This document shows positions 1 to 7,751 of a DNA stretch of 35,262 nucleotides, one piece after another. The notes beneath the pieces were generated by a model, which had not been told where the DNA came from, did no database searches, and saw nothing but the letters and a program-made list of their open reading frames with translations. This DNA is from Deltaproteobacteria bacterium (lineage in GTDB: Bacteria; Bdellovibrionota_B; Oligoflexia; Oligoflexales; Bog-1112): positions 1-35,262 of the forward strand of contig JAHFAI010000022.1 of assembly GCA_023250635.1 (NCBI GenBank), given 5' to 3'. The translations under genes and the position numbers were made by a program. How positions within the stretch are numbered: the first letter of the stretch is position 1; every line of letters begins with the position of its first letter.

Positions 1-144
1 TGCTTTATACTGGGCATAATAAATTGGGTCTTCACCAGCAAACCCTATGCTCTCGCGGTGTTCTTGTTCGTAACGAGCAGCATACTTATTGAACTCCGGT
101 TTTTCTCGAGCAGGAACGATGGTGCTTTTGAGGAGATAACTCAT
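1..144 (-). CDS. N-terminus of a probable class I SAM methyltransferase (cut by window edge)
   Basis: The first 48 codons of a gene run off the left edge. The start is the ATG at 144; no strong ribosome binding site precedes it, but the only upstream GTG nearby leads straight to a stop in another frame. The visible protein begins MSYLLKSTIVPAREKPEF and continues with a YAARYEQEH then SIGFAGEDPIYYAQYK segment. That pattern (Y..RY...H..SI..SGED..YFA.YK) is one I associate with the N-terminal lead-in of class I SAM-dependent methyltransferases. The SAM-binding motif itself lies outside the window, so the call rests on family resemblance only. It lies 69 nt downstream of lysS on the same strand and could be co-transcribed with it. 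Confidence 0.5.
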   Translation of the reverse strand, partial: MSYLLKSTIVPAREKPEFNKYAARYEQEHRESIGFAGEDPIYYAQYKA

Positions 145-213
145 AGAGATGAGTGTATCACATTAAAGGGGCGATAGGTATATGAGATGGTTTCTAGTGA
201 TGGTCTTAAGTCT

Positions 214-1797
214 TTACTGGTGTTCTAAAAGCTCGTTGAGCTTATCTTTGCCGATTTCCTGCAAAAAGCTCGGTAATTTTGGTCCCTGATCGCGGCCGAT
301 TAAATACTGATAAATAACTGAGAATACGGCTTTAGGATCACCGCCAGCGGGGTGAATAACGCTGGCCCAGAGACGATCGTTCAAGTCCTTTGCCGTAATG
401 GTCTCGAGGTCAACTGCGTTTACTAATTGACGGAGCTTAGTTAAGATAGCTTGGTCAGCGCTGCTCAGTTCGCGGCTGTTTCCCCCTTGGAGGGTATAGC
501 AAAATTCTTCGGCGGCGTATTTTTCCAACCACACGAGGGCACAGTGGGCACGGCGGACAAAGCGTTGCCGATCTTCACCCAGAAGCTCTCGTTGATAATA
601 GCGTTGATAGGTGCGTTCCACATCACCGCCGCATACCTGCAGGCGAGTGCATAAGAGGCGAAATCCTGCTCGTTGGGGAAGAGTTGCGGGTAGTTTGCCC
701 TCAACCGAGGAAAACTCGTAGGTGCGACGCAGCACTATTTGCTGCTCGGGCTTGGGGGAATGAGGAGTAAGTGCCGCCTGTTCAAAGCGATCAAATTCAT
801 CATACATTTTGATAACGTCTTCATCGAAGGCGATGGCAAAATCGTGGTTGGGTCGCTGGGCAGCAAATATCCAGCGGATCATCTCGGGTTCGTATACTTC
901 GAGGGCATCACCAAGGGTATAGAGCTCGCCTTTTGACGAGGACATTTTCCCCCCACCCCCCTTGATGCGGACAAAATCGTACTGCAAATATTCCGGTGGT
1001 CTTATGCCCCACAGGGCCTGGCAAATTTCCTTAGCGGTATCGAAGGAGCCCCCCTGACTGGAATGATCCTTACCACCGGGCTCAAAATCAACTTTTTCAA
1101 AGAACCAGCGCATTGGCCAATCCACCCGCCACTGGAGCTTGAGATTGGCAGTAGTGCGGATATCCACGGTCTCCCTATGCTGGCAATGGGCGCAGTGGTA
1201 GGCGTATTGCCACTCGCCGAGATATCGTTCGCTGCTCATTTCATCTTTGGCGCACTGGGAGCAATAAATAGCCGTGGGTAGCCAAGAATCCGCAAGCTCG
1301 CTGGTGCGATGCTGATTGAGAATCCCACGGATAGTATCGCGTTGTTCTAGGGCGTGACGGATTTCTTTGGCATAGGCACCACTGCTATAGCGAGCCTCCT
1401 GGTAGAGAAACTCGGGGGCGACTCCAACCTGGCTTAATTCGCCTTCAAACTCCGCAATGCGTCCTTGGGCGTAGGTTGCTTCTCTGCCCCAGGGATCGGG
1501 GATGCGGGCAATCGCTTGGCATAGGTATTGCTCGAAGGCGGCTGGTTCAGGCAGATTCTTGGGCACCTTGCGAAAGGTATCGAAGTTGTCCCAGCTGTAA
1601 ATAAAGCGTACGCTTTTGCCCCGTGCTCGTAGAGCTCGTCCTACCAAATCAACCGTGATAACCTCACGAAAATTGCCAATATGGACGGTGCCACTCGGAG
1701 TAATACCGCTGGCAATAACGTAGCAGTCCTGATCGGGGCGGGCATTGACCACTTTGAGGGCAGCAATATCTGCCCAATGGCTTGATAAGGGTTTCAT
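214..1797 (-). CDS. lysS: Class I lysyl-tRNA synthetase
   Basis: Charges tRNA-Lys with lysine in the cytoplasm (EC 6.1.1.6). This is the class I (Rossmann-fold) enzyme, unrelated to the class II LysRS of E. coli. The 527-residue protein carries the HIGN nucleotide-binding signature at residues 39-42 and the KMSSS signature (KMSKS loop) at 284-288. Between them a CxxC pair at 179-182 and a second at 202-205 form a likely zinc ribbon. The C-terminal half (about 330-527) is the helical anticodon-binding cage. The length matches bacterial class I LysRS. The ATG at 1797 is preceded by TTAGGA six bases upstream. Class I LysRS is typical of archaea and scattered bacteria such as alphaproteobacteria and spirochaetes. 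The window cannot show whether a class II copy exists elsewhere. Confidence 0.96.
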   Translation of the reverse strand: MKPLSSHWADIAALKVVNARPDQDCYVIASGITPSGTVHIGNFREVITVDLVGRALRARGKSVRFIYSWDNFDTFRKVPKNLPEPAAFEQYLCQAIARIPDPWGREATYAQGRIAEFEGELSQVGVAPEFLYQEARYSSGAYAKEIRHALEQRDTIRGILNQHRTSELADSWLPTAIYCSQCAKDEMSSERYLGEWQYAYHCAHCQHRETVDIRTTANLKLQWRVDWPMRWFFEKVDFEPGGKDHSSQGGSFDTAKEICQALWGIRPPEYLQYDFVRIKGGGGKMSSSKGELYTLGDALEVYEPEMIRWIFAAQRPNHDFAIAFDEDVIKMYDEFDRFEQAALTPHSPKPEQQIVLRRTYEFSSVEGKLPATLPQRAGFRLLCTRLQVCGGDVERTYQRYYQRELLGEDRQRFVRRAHCALVWLEKYAAEEFCYTLQGGNSRELSSADQAILTKLRQLVNAVDLETITAKDLNDRLWASVIHPAGGDPKAVFSVIYQYLIGRDQGPKLPSFLQEIGKDKLNELLEHQ

Positions 1798-1950
1798 CTT
1801 TGTCCTAAGGTCCGAGGTAACTCATCAGCGAGGTAAAAACCCCAAGGATATTTCCCTGGGAATCTTAAGTCAATGGGATTAGGGGATTTTCATAGAGATT
1901 CCCCTACACTCCCCTGAGGCAGATCACCGTCTGAGCAGGAGATACTACTG

Positions 1951-3630
1951 GTGGGCTCTTCGCACAAAATATTCGATTTTATTATAGTGGGTGGGGGATC
2001 AGCCGGCTGCGTCTTAGCTAACCGCCTCAGCAGCGCTCCTGACCACGAGGTGCTGGTGCTCGAAGCGGGAGGAAGGGACTGGTGGTGGGATGTGCGGATC
2101 CATATGCCGGCCGCTTTGACCATGCCCATAGGCAACAAAAACTACGATTGGTGCTACCGCTCTGAGCCCGAACCTTTTATGGGAGGACGGCAAATTTATC
2201 ATGCGCGGGGTAAAATTCTCGGTGGTTGTAGCAGTATCAACGGTATGATTTTTCAGCGTGGCAATCCCCTGGACTACGAAAAATGGGCGAGCGAAGCAGG
2301 TATGGAACAATGGAGCTGGGCCCATTGCCTCCCCTATTTTAAGCGCCTTGAGACCTGCCTGGCAGCAGAGGCTGAGTACCAGGATGAACGCTATCGGGGT
2401 AGCACCGGCCCTCTGCTGCTCGAGCGGGGCCCAGGCACGAACCCGCTCTTCGCAGCCTTTCTTGAAGCCACCCGGCAAGCGGGGCATCCGGCGACGCGGG
2501 ATGTCAATGGCTTTCAGCAGGAGGGATTTGGTCTCTTTGATCGCACCATCCATCGTGGCAAGCGTCTCAGCGCTGCTCGTGCCTACTATCACCCGGTCAA
2601 ACGGCGCAAGAACCTCACCCTGATGACCCGGGTACTATGCCATCAGGTACTGATGCGTCAGGGACGGGCTATTGGGCTTAGTTATAGCCGGGGATCAAGT
2701 CAGCAGGTGGAAACGGTTTATGGCAAGGAAATTATCTTTGCCGCCGGAGCTTTTAATTCCCCCCAGCTTCTCCAACTGTCGGGTATCGGCAGGGCTCAGG
2801 ACCTCGAAGCCTTAGGCATCAAGGCGATCCATGATTTACCGGGCGTCGGCGAGAACCTCCAAGACCATCTCGAGGTGTATGTACAGCATCTCTGTCGTAA
2901 ACCGGTATCGATGAATCCCGCTATGGACTGGTGGCGTCGTCCCTTTATCGGCTTGCAGTGGCTTTTTGGCTATGGGCCGGCGACGACCAACCACTTTGAG
3001 GCGGGGGGCTTTATTCGTAGCAATGAACGGGTGGCTTATCCGAACCTGATGTTTCATTTTCTGCCTCTGGCGGTACGCTATGATGGCAGTAAACCGGCAA
3101 GTGGCCATGGTTATCAGGTTCATGTGGGACCGATGAATTCTAATGTTCGTGGTTCCCTGAGCCTCTCTTCACGGGATCCTCGCCGTGCTCCCCGTCTGCG
3201 CTTTAACTATCTCTCTACTCCGGAAGATCGCAAGGAGTGGGTGGAAGCGATTCGTCAGGCACGGCGTATTTTGTCTCAGGATGCCCTTGCCGTTTTTAAC
3301 GGCGGGGAGATATCCCCGGGGCCTGAAGTGGCAAGTGACGAGGACATACTTGCCTGGGTAGCGCGTGATGCGGAAACCGCCCTCCATCCTTCGGGAACCT
3401 GCAAACTGGGGATTGGCAACGACAGTGTTCTTGATCCTACGAATTTTCGTGTGAATGGTCTGCACGGTTTGCGGGTTGTGGATGCGGCGGTTTTCCCCAG
3501 TATTACCAACGGCAATATTTATGCGCCCACCATGATGGTAGCAGAACGGGCGGCAGATGCGATTTTGGGAAATAGTTGCTTGCCGCCTGAATATGCTCCC
3601 TACTTTCGCAAAGAGCGAGAGGATCAATAA
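1951..3630 (+). CDS. betA: GMC-family flavoprotein, probable choline dehydrogenase
   Basis: FAD-dependent alcohol oxidoreductase of the GMC family, closest by eye to BetA, which oxidises choline to betaine aldehyde and on to glycine betaine at the inner membrane. The 559-residue protein starts with the FAD dinucleotide motif IIVGGGSAGCVLANRL (about residues 11-26). It then has the GMC signature ARGKILGGCSSINGMIFQRG, and ends with the catalytic His in HPSGTC (His479) and the paired Asn in NGNIYAP (Asn522). The spacing resembles that of choline oxidase/dehydrogenase. The start is GTG at 1951 with CAGGAGA about eight bases upstream. No betB or betI homologue lies nearby, so another alcohol substrate is possible. 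glpQ follows 53 nt downstream on the same strand, and GlpQ releases choline from glycerophosphocholine, which supports a choline substrate. Confidence 0.82.
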   Translation: MGSSHKIFDFIIVGGGSAGCVLANRLSSAPDHEVLVLEAGGRDWWWDVRIHMPAALTMPIGNKNYDWCYRSEPEPFMGGRQIYHARGKILGGCSSINGMIFQRGNPLDYEKWASEAGMEQWSWAHCLPYFKRLETCLAAEAEYQDERYRGSTGPLLLERGPGTNPLFAAFLEATRQAGHPATRDVNGFQQEGFGLFDRTIHRGKRLSAARAYYHPVKRRKNLTLMTRVLCHQVLMRQGRAIGLSYSRGSSQQVETVYGKEIIFAAGAFNSPQLLQLSGIGRAQDLEALGIKAIHDLPGVGENLQDHLEVYVQHLCRKPVSMNPAMDWWRRPFIGLQWLFGYGPATTNHFEAGGFIRSNERVAYPNLMFHFLPLAVRYDGSKPASGHGYQVHVGPMNSNVRGSLSLSSRDPRRAPRLRFNYLSTPEDRKEWVEAIRQARRILSQDALAVFNGGEISPGPEVASDEDILAWVARDAETALHPSGTCKLGIGNDSVLDPTNFRVNGLHGLRVVDAAVFPSITNGNIYAPTMMVAERAADAILGNSCLPPEYAPYFRKEREDQ

Positions 3631-3683
3631 CGGAATTATCATCAACCCTGTGAGATAGATTACTCCCCTAAGGAGGACTATTT

Positions 3684-4682
3684 ATGGTTGTCGAAATTCG
3701 CGCTGTGCGTACCGCTCTATTCTTGGTTTTTTTGCTGGCTTTGCTCCAGCCTTGTTTGGCGGCAGAGCTGCCGCGAATTATTGCCCATCGGGGTGCTTCT
3801 GGATATTTACCGGAACATACCTTAGAGGCTCATGCCCTGGCCCATGGGCAAAACGCCGATTTTATCGAGTTGGACATTATTCTTACTAAAGATAGTAAGC
3901 TGATTGTCTTTCACGATCTCACCCTCGACGCTACCACCAATGTTCATCTGGTCTATCCGCATCGCCACCGTGCTGATGGGCACTGGTACGCTATGGATTT
4001 TACGCTGGGAGAATTGCGTAAGTTAAAAGTTGGTGAGCGGCGCACGGCGGAGGGGAAGGCGGTTTTTCCTGGCCGTTTTCCCCCTGAGGTCTACCTGTAT
4101 AGGATTGCGACTTTGGAGGAAGTAATTGCCCAACTAAGGGGCTTAAACAAAAGTAGTGGCAAGAAAATAGGCTTAGATGTGGAGATTAAAGACCCGCAGT
4201 TTCACCTGCAGCAGGGGATGAATCTTTCTCGTTTGGTGCATGAAAGCCTGATGGATGATCCGGCTATTCTGGGGGAACTACCCTTGCTGGTGCAGAGTTT
4301 CGATGCCAGGTGTCTCAAATATCTGGCGCACACTTTGCAGGCCCCCTACCCCCTGGTGCAGTTGCTCGATCATGTTCCTTGTCCCGAAGCAGGAATTACG
4401 GCTATAACCCCGAAGGATTTTTTTCTTGAAGTGTCCGCTTACGCCCAGGGGATTGCGCTCGATCATCAGGGCCTCGGTACTTCGGCGTATTTTCCGCATT
4501 TTGTCCATCAGGCAAAGAAGCAGGGATTGACCGTGGATATCTACACCGCTCGTCAAGATAAGTTTCCCGATTGTTACACAAGCTTTAGCGGTATGATTAG
4601 CTATCTACATGAAGTCCTTGCCGTCGATGGAATTATCACGGACTTTCCCGATAGTGTTCGGGCTATTCTCAATCGGGAGTGA
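3684..4682 (+). CDS. glpQ: Periplasmic glycerophosphodiester phosphodiesterase
   Basis: Hydrolyses glycerophosphodiesters (for example glycerophosphocholine) to glycerol-3-phosphate plus the free alcohol (EC 3.1.4.46). The 332-residue protein begins with a signal peptide (hydrophobic run LFLVFLLALLQPCLA, cleavage near Ala-27/28), so it acts in the periplasm. The GDPD TIM-barrel hallmarks are present: HRGASGYLPEHT, the acidic pair in FIELDI, and VFHDLTLD. Segments typical of GlpQ rather than cytoplasmic UgpQ are also present: HRADGHWYAMDFTL, PGRFPPEVYLYRIATLEE and the terminal GIITDFPDSV. AAGGAGGA sits seven bases before the ATG. It probably forms an operon with the upstream choline-dehydrogenase-like gene. 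It converges on the lipoprotein gene ending at 4837; no terminator is obvious between them. Confidence 0.93.
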   Translation: MVVEIRAVRTALFLVFLLALLQPCLAAELPRIIAHRGASGYLPEHTLEAHALAHGQNADFIELDIILTKDSKLIVFHDLTLDATTNVHLVYPHRHRADGHWYAMDFTLGELRKLKVGERRTAEGKAVFPGRFPPEVYLYRIATLEEVIAQLRGLNKSSGKKIGLDVEIKDPQFHLQQGMNLSRLVHESLMDDPAILGELPLLVQSFDARCLKYLAHTLQAPYPLVQLLDHVPCPEAGITAITPKDFFLEVSAYAQGIALDHQGLGTSAYFPHFVHQAKKQGLTVDIYTARQDKFPDCYTSFSGMISYLHEVLAVDGIITDFPDSVRAILNRE

Positions 4683-4836
4683 GTTGGTGTTGTTAGGTGC
4701 CCCTCTTTCTGCACTTGTGAAAAGTATCTGAAAGAAATCTTCTTCCCCGCAGCAGCTTCTCTCCCCTCGTGCCTCCAGCATGCTTTATTAATGTCATTTG
4801 GGTTACGTCGTGCGTCCCTCAAATCCGGTATGGTTT

Positions 4837-5532
4837 CTAGAAGATTATTTCTAGTTCCTCGAGTGGAATCAGGCGATCCTTACCCGCATAGTGGACTCGA
4901 GCAAGCATTAAGACCAATTCTCCTCCTTCTGTTGCTTGAGCTGCTTCCACCGGCAGTGGATAGATCCCGCTAATAATTCCCGCTGTTTGCTCACCGAGGC
5001 GAAAAACTTTATTACCACGGAAGAAGATGAAATTATCCCGGTCTCGGTAGAACATGCCTATGTTTTTACTTAATTTTTCTTTGGCGATAATAAGCTCTGC
5101 ACCTTTGTTGCCTGCCAAGCGTACGCAGAGAAATCCATTCTTAGATTTTCCCACAATGGATCCGTAGTTTTCGGGGGGGAAATCGCGCGGAAAGCTTGCC
5201 GATTTGGGAATTGTATCAGTGATGAGTACTTCGTCGCCAATATCTTTGTCTGTGTGATCGAGGAGATTGAGGAACGATCCTTTGTGATCTTTGCTGTGAT
5301 AGCGATGCCTTACATCCCCGTAAAAGAGAGCTATTTTTGTTGCTGAGTCAGTCCAGAAGGAGTGGTTGTTTTTAATCTTTCTTGTGCCATCGAGAATGTG
5401 TTTTGCCTGAAGCTGAGCATCATAGATGCTGTACCATTTGCTCTGTTGCTCACTGCTGGGACTGTTACTGGCAAGGGAGGAACAGGCATACAATCCGGTA
5501 CATAAAACGGCAATGCTTGCGCGAATTTTCAT
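4837..5532 (-). CDS. Putative lipoprotein of unknown function
   Basis: I do not recognise this family. The best start is the ATG at 5532 (protein of 231 residues), preceded by AAGGAG eight bases upstream. An in-frame start at 5571 would bury the signal peptide. The N-terminus, MKIRASIAVLCTGLYACSS, is a lipoprotein signal peptide with lipobox LYAC, so the protein is likely anchored in the inner or outer membrane. The rest is soluble, mixed alpha/beta in character, with a beta-rich C-terminal half (FRGNKVFRLGEQ, LIPLEELEIIF). It lies 78 nt downstream of another lipoprotein gene on the same strand. Its Shine-Dalgarno sequence can be locked in an 8-9 bp hairpin (5541-5575), suggesting translational control. 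Confidence 0.75.
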   Translation of the reverse strand: MKIRASIAVLCTGLYACSSLASNSPSSEQQSKWYSIYDAQLQAKHILDGTRKIKNNHSFWTDSATKIALFYGDVRHRYHSKDHKGSFLNLLDHTDKDIGDEVLITDTIPKSASFPRDFPPENYGSIVGKSKNGFLCVRLAGNKGAELIIAKEKLSKNIGMFYRDRDNFIFFRGNKVFRLGEQTAGIISGIYPLPVEAAQATEGGELVLMLARVHYAGKDRLIPLEELEIIF

Positions 5533-5540
5533 GGTTGAGG

Positions 5541-5575
5541 CTCCTTGGCTTTGTTTTATATTTCTTACCAAGGAG
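5541..5575 (-). promoter_or_regulatory. Hairpin sequestering the Shine-Dalgarno of the 4837-5532 lipoprotein gene
   Basis: On the minus strand, CTCCTTGG (5575-5568) is a perfect inverted match to CCAAGGAG (5548-5541), with a 19-nt loop and one possible extra T-G pair inside. The 3' arm contains the AAGGAG ribosome binding site that serves the ATG at 5532. The 5' arm therefore acts as an anti-SD sequence. There is no T-run, so it is not a simple terminator for the upstream lipoprotein gene. A regulatory role is inferred. Confidence 0.5.
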
Positions 5576-5610
5576 AAGATAAATTTTAACTAAGAACGGC
5601 GTTGTTGTAT

Positions 5611-6876
5611 TTAGTCCGTGACCATCACGACTTTGCTGCGATTCAATACCCACAGTTGCGGGGGGGGAGGGGCGCTGGCCTTGGTAGCGTAGAACAGACC
5701 CTGAGCTTCGAGACCGTTGCTATTTACTGCAGCAATACTATAGATGGTCAGGGCATCTTTGCCGCCAGTCGAATCTTGATAAATCAACTTACCGAGTTTT
5801 CCTGGCAGGAGATATTTGTTGGGCAGACAATACATTGCCATCTTGCTACTGGCGGTATACGAGGAGCTAAATGGCCCCTGGGAAAAATCCATTTCTGAAT
5901 AAGGCTTATCCATTCTGCCGTTGGTGGCAATATCGCCGAGGGCGCCAAAACCATCGGCACAGACGGGATGCCAAATTTTGACCGAGCGTTTCTGATAGAG
6001 ATCGTTAAAGGCATTATTAGCTGTTTTGAGGGTTTGATTGTAGCTGATAACATCCGTGGCCGAGGTTATGGTCTCGCACTCGTTGTGGAGGGAAACATCG
6101 AACGACATTTGCGTTTTTTCGGTGTAGCACATCTTTACGAAATCAATGAGCAGGGGATACTGATGGGTATACACCTCGGTGTAATCCTGGGGTTCCTTAA
6201 GCAGGACTTCCTTAGAGTCCGCTGTATAAAAGGGTGAGACCGAGATCACCAGAGTGGTACTTCCCTGCTGATTCACGTCAGCGCTCCAGGCAGTAAATCC
6301 CAGGGCAGAGAACATTACCGAAGTATCGGTGGAAAAATCTGGTAGCCAGGGAGCCGCCAGAGGCTGTTGAATCGAGACACGTAGTGGTTCGGGATAATTG
6401 GGGCGAGCAAAGGAAGCAGCGATAAAGCTGGTCAGCTTATTGTTTCCTAAGGCCGTTTGATAGCCTCCCACCAGCTTATCGGACAGGGAATTAAAGCCAG
6501 TCCAGACCTCTTCGCTGAGGTCAAGCCAGATCGGGCGATGGAAGGAGGCCAAATAGCCGATATATTGTATACCTTGGTACCGGCTAGGAATCGTCCCGCT
6601 ACTTGTGCCGCTACTTGTGCCGCTTGTCCCGGAGGCCCCCCCCTGGACCGAGAGGCTGGAAATACTGGGAGCCTTACCAAGAGCTGCTAGGGCCTTTGCC
6701 TCTTCGGGGCTTTGCGGCGGGCTTAGTGGGGAAGTAGAGGTAGAGGAAGTGGAGGAAGTGCCGGCGTTATTGGGGCTGCTGCTGCTGGGAGGAGCTGAGG
6801 AATTCGAAGAATTGGAGGTGCAGCCCCCGAGGAGCAAGGCTGAGACGGTTAAAATAACTAATAATAGTAGTCTCAT
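5611..6876 (-). CDS. Putative lipoprotein with Ser/Thr/Pro-rich linker, unknown function
   Basis: No family recognised. The ATG at 6876 gives a 421-residue protein starting MRLLLLVILTVSALLLGGC, a textbook lipoprotein signal with the lipidated Cys in LLGGC. A TTG ten codons upstream (6906) is in frame but would place charged residues before the signal. After the Cys comes a low-complexity linker of about 80 residues rich in Ser, Thr, Pro, Asn and Gly. It includes GTSGTSSGTSSGT, encoded by a 12-bp tandem repeat (about 6600-6623). The folded part (about residues 100-421) carries scattered Cys (MCYTE, NECET, VCADG, YCLPN) that could form disulfides outside the cytoplasm. The linker suggests a surface or periplasmic domain held away from the membrane. 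Likely co-directional partner of the lipoprotein gene ending at 4837. Confidence 0.75.
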   Translation of the reverse strand: MRLLLLVILTVSALLLGGCTSNSSNSSAPPSSSSPNNAGTSSTSSTSTSPLSPPQSPEEAKALAALGKAPSISSLSVQGGASGTSGTSSGTSSGTIPSRYQGIQYIGYLASFHRPIWLDLSEEVWTGFNSLSDKLVGGYQTALGNNKLTSFIAASFARPNYPEPLRVSIQQPLAAPWLPDFSTDTSVMFSALGFTAWSADVNQQGSTTLVISVSPFYTADSKEVLLKEPQDYTEVYTHQYPLLIDFVKMCYTEKTQMSFDVSLHNECETITSATDVISYNQTLKTANNAFNDLYQKRSVKIWHPVCADGFGALGDIATNGRMDKPYSEMDFSQGPFSSSYTASSKMAMYCLPNKYLLPGKLGKLIYQDSTGGKDALTIYSIAAVNSNGLEAQGLFYATKASAPPPPQLWVLNRSKVVMVTD

Positions 6877-7201
6877 ATGGTTCTCGATGGGATGCTCGGG
6901 GGACAATAGCCACGTTTTCTTATCGGAAATTCGCTGCCGGTTTAAAAAAAGCCAGGGCTAAATCTGCGGAAAAATTTTTAACATACTAATATAATTGATA
7001 TTAATTTTTTGCTGGCGGGAATTCAACCAAAAGAGGCCACTTGGGTGGAGGGTGTGGTAACTCTTTGACCAGTAATTTGCCCTTGAGTAATGTTTTGGAC
7101 GCTTAACTCTTTATTAGTCGGAACTTTTCTTTTAGAAGGGAGGACGCACGGAGAAATGTACACTACGTTTCGTAACTCGCTATAGGAAAGAAGAGCACAC
7201 T
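6877..7201. other. Intergenic region between divergent genes
   Basis: 325 bases without a gene, between the divergently read lipoprotein gene (start 6876) and the basic-repeat gene (start 7202). It is locally AT-rich around 6970-7010. It contains one good sigma70-like promoter reading right (7065-7093). I could not identify a convincing promoter for the leftward lipoprotein gene or any RNA gene. Confidence 0.6.
7065..7093 (+). promoter_or_regulatory. Sigma70-type promoter for the basic-repeat gene
   Basis: TTGACC (-35, 7065-7070) and TAATGT (-10, 7088-7093) are separated by exactly 17 bases. Transcription would begin near 7100, leaving a 5' leader of about 100 nt before the ATG at 7202. Confidence 0.55.
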
Positions 7202-7624
7202 ATGTTCAAGAATGACGCCTCTGCTAACGCAGTAAACGCCCCTCGCCACCTCACTGTTGCTTCTGCTCAGCTCGCTACTGGAGAAGACAAACGCGATAAA
7301 ATCGCTTATGCTCGCGAATATTATCAGAAAAACAAAGAGAAAATCGCTCAGCGTCGTAAGCTGTATCGCGAAAAAAATCGCTACAAAATCGCCACCTACG
7401 CTCGCGATTATCGTCAAACCAATAAAGATAATATCGCTAAGCGCGCCAAAGAATACCGCGATAAGAACAAGCTTAAAATCAAAGAATACGCGCAACATTG
7501 GTACGTGAAGAACCGTAATGTCGTAGCCGAAAAAACTAAGCGCTATCGTGAGCAAAACAAAGAAAAAATCGCCATGAAAAAGAAGATTTATCGTGAGCGC
7601 AAAAAATCAGTAGTAGCTGATTAA
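7202..7624 (+). CDS. Highly basic protein made of seven 15-residue tandem repeats
   Basis: Function unknown. After an unremarkable N-terminal stretch of about 32 residues, residues 33-137 are seven tandem repeats, six of 15 residues and the first of 14. The pattern is roughly KIA.x.x.x.x.YR.xxNK.x, with Tyr near position 9 and Asn-Lys near 13-14 of each unit. Examples are KIATYARDYRQTNKD and NIAKRAKEYRDKNKL. Lys, Arg and Tyr dominate and acidic residues are fewer, so the protein should be strongly basic and helical. There is no signal peptide or membrane segment. The charge suggests binding to nucleic acid or another polyanion, but this is only inference. It is a stand-alone unit: promoter at 7065-7093, AGGAAAG and AAGAG upstream of the ATG, and a terminator at 7666-7695. 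Similar Lys/Tyr/Asn repeats occur in assorted phage and eukaryotic virus proteins, so a mobile-element origin is possible. Confidence 0.8.
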   Translation: MFKNDASANAVNAPRHLTVASAQLATGEDKRDKIAYAREYYQKNKEKIAQRRKLYREKNRYKIATYARDYRQTNKDNIAKRAKEYRDKNKLKIKEYAQHWYVKNRNVVAEKTKRYREQNKEKIAMKKKIYRERKKSVVAD

Positions 7625-7665
7625 CCAGCAGTTACTGAGATCTTCCTCGTCTCGATCATCTGTCT

Positions 7666-7695
7666 AAAGGCTCGGCTTCTCGCCGGGCCTTTTTT
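7666..7695 (+). terminator. Rho-independent terminator of the basic-repeat gene
   Basis: AAAGGCTCGGC pairs with GCCGGGCCTTT around a short loop (one T-G pair), followed by a run of T. It begins 41 nt after the stop codon of the 7202-7624 gene. Confidence 0.85.
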
Positions 7696-7751
7696 ATTGC
7701 CTAATCGCCAGATTTTTCACTGTGTATGAGGTTAAAATCACCTGCCTCCCT

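Noticed and set aside
1861-1915. GGGGA/TCCCC inverted match between lysS and the flavoprotein gene as a terminator
   Set aside because: Only about six pairs with a 12-13-base loop and no T-run; both flanking genes start here, so no terminator is expected.
2014-2592. Long open frame antisense to the GMC oxidoreductase gene
   Set aside because: It lies wholly within a well-supported gene, has no ribosome binding site or recognisable domain, and its composition follows the complementary strand of the real gene.
7202-7624. Basic-repeat gene as a homing endonuclease fragment
   Set aside because: No GIY-YIG, HNH or LAGLIDADG motif is present; the gene is complete with its own promoter and terminator.
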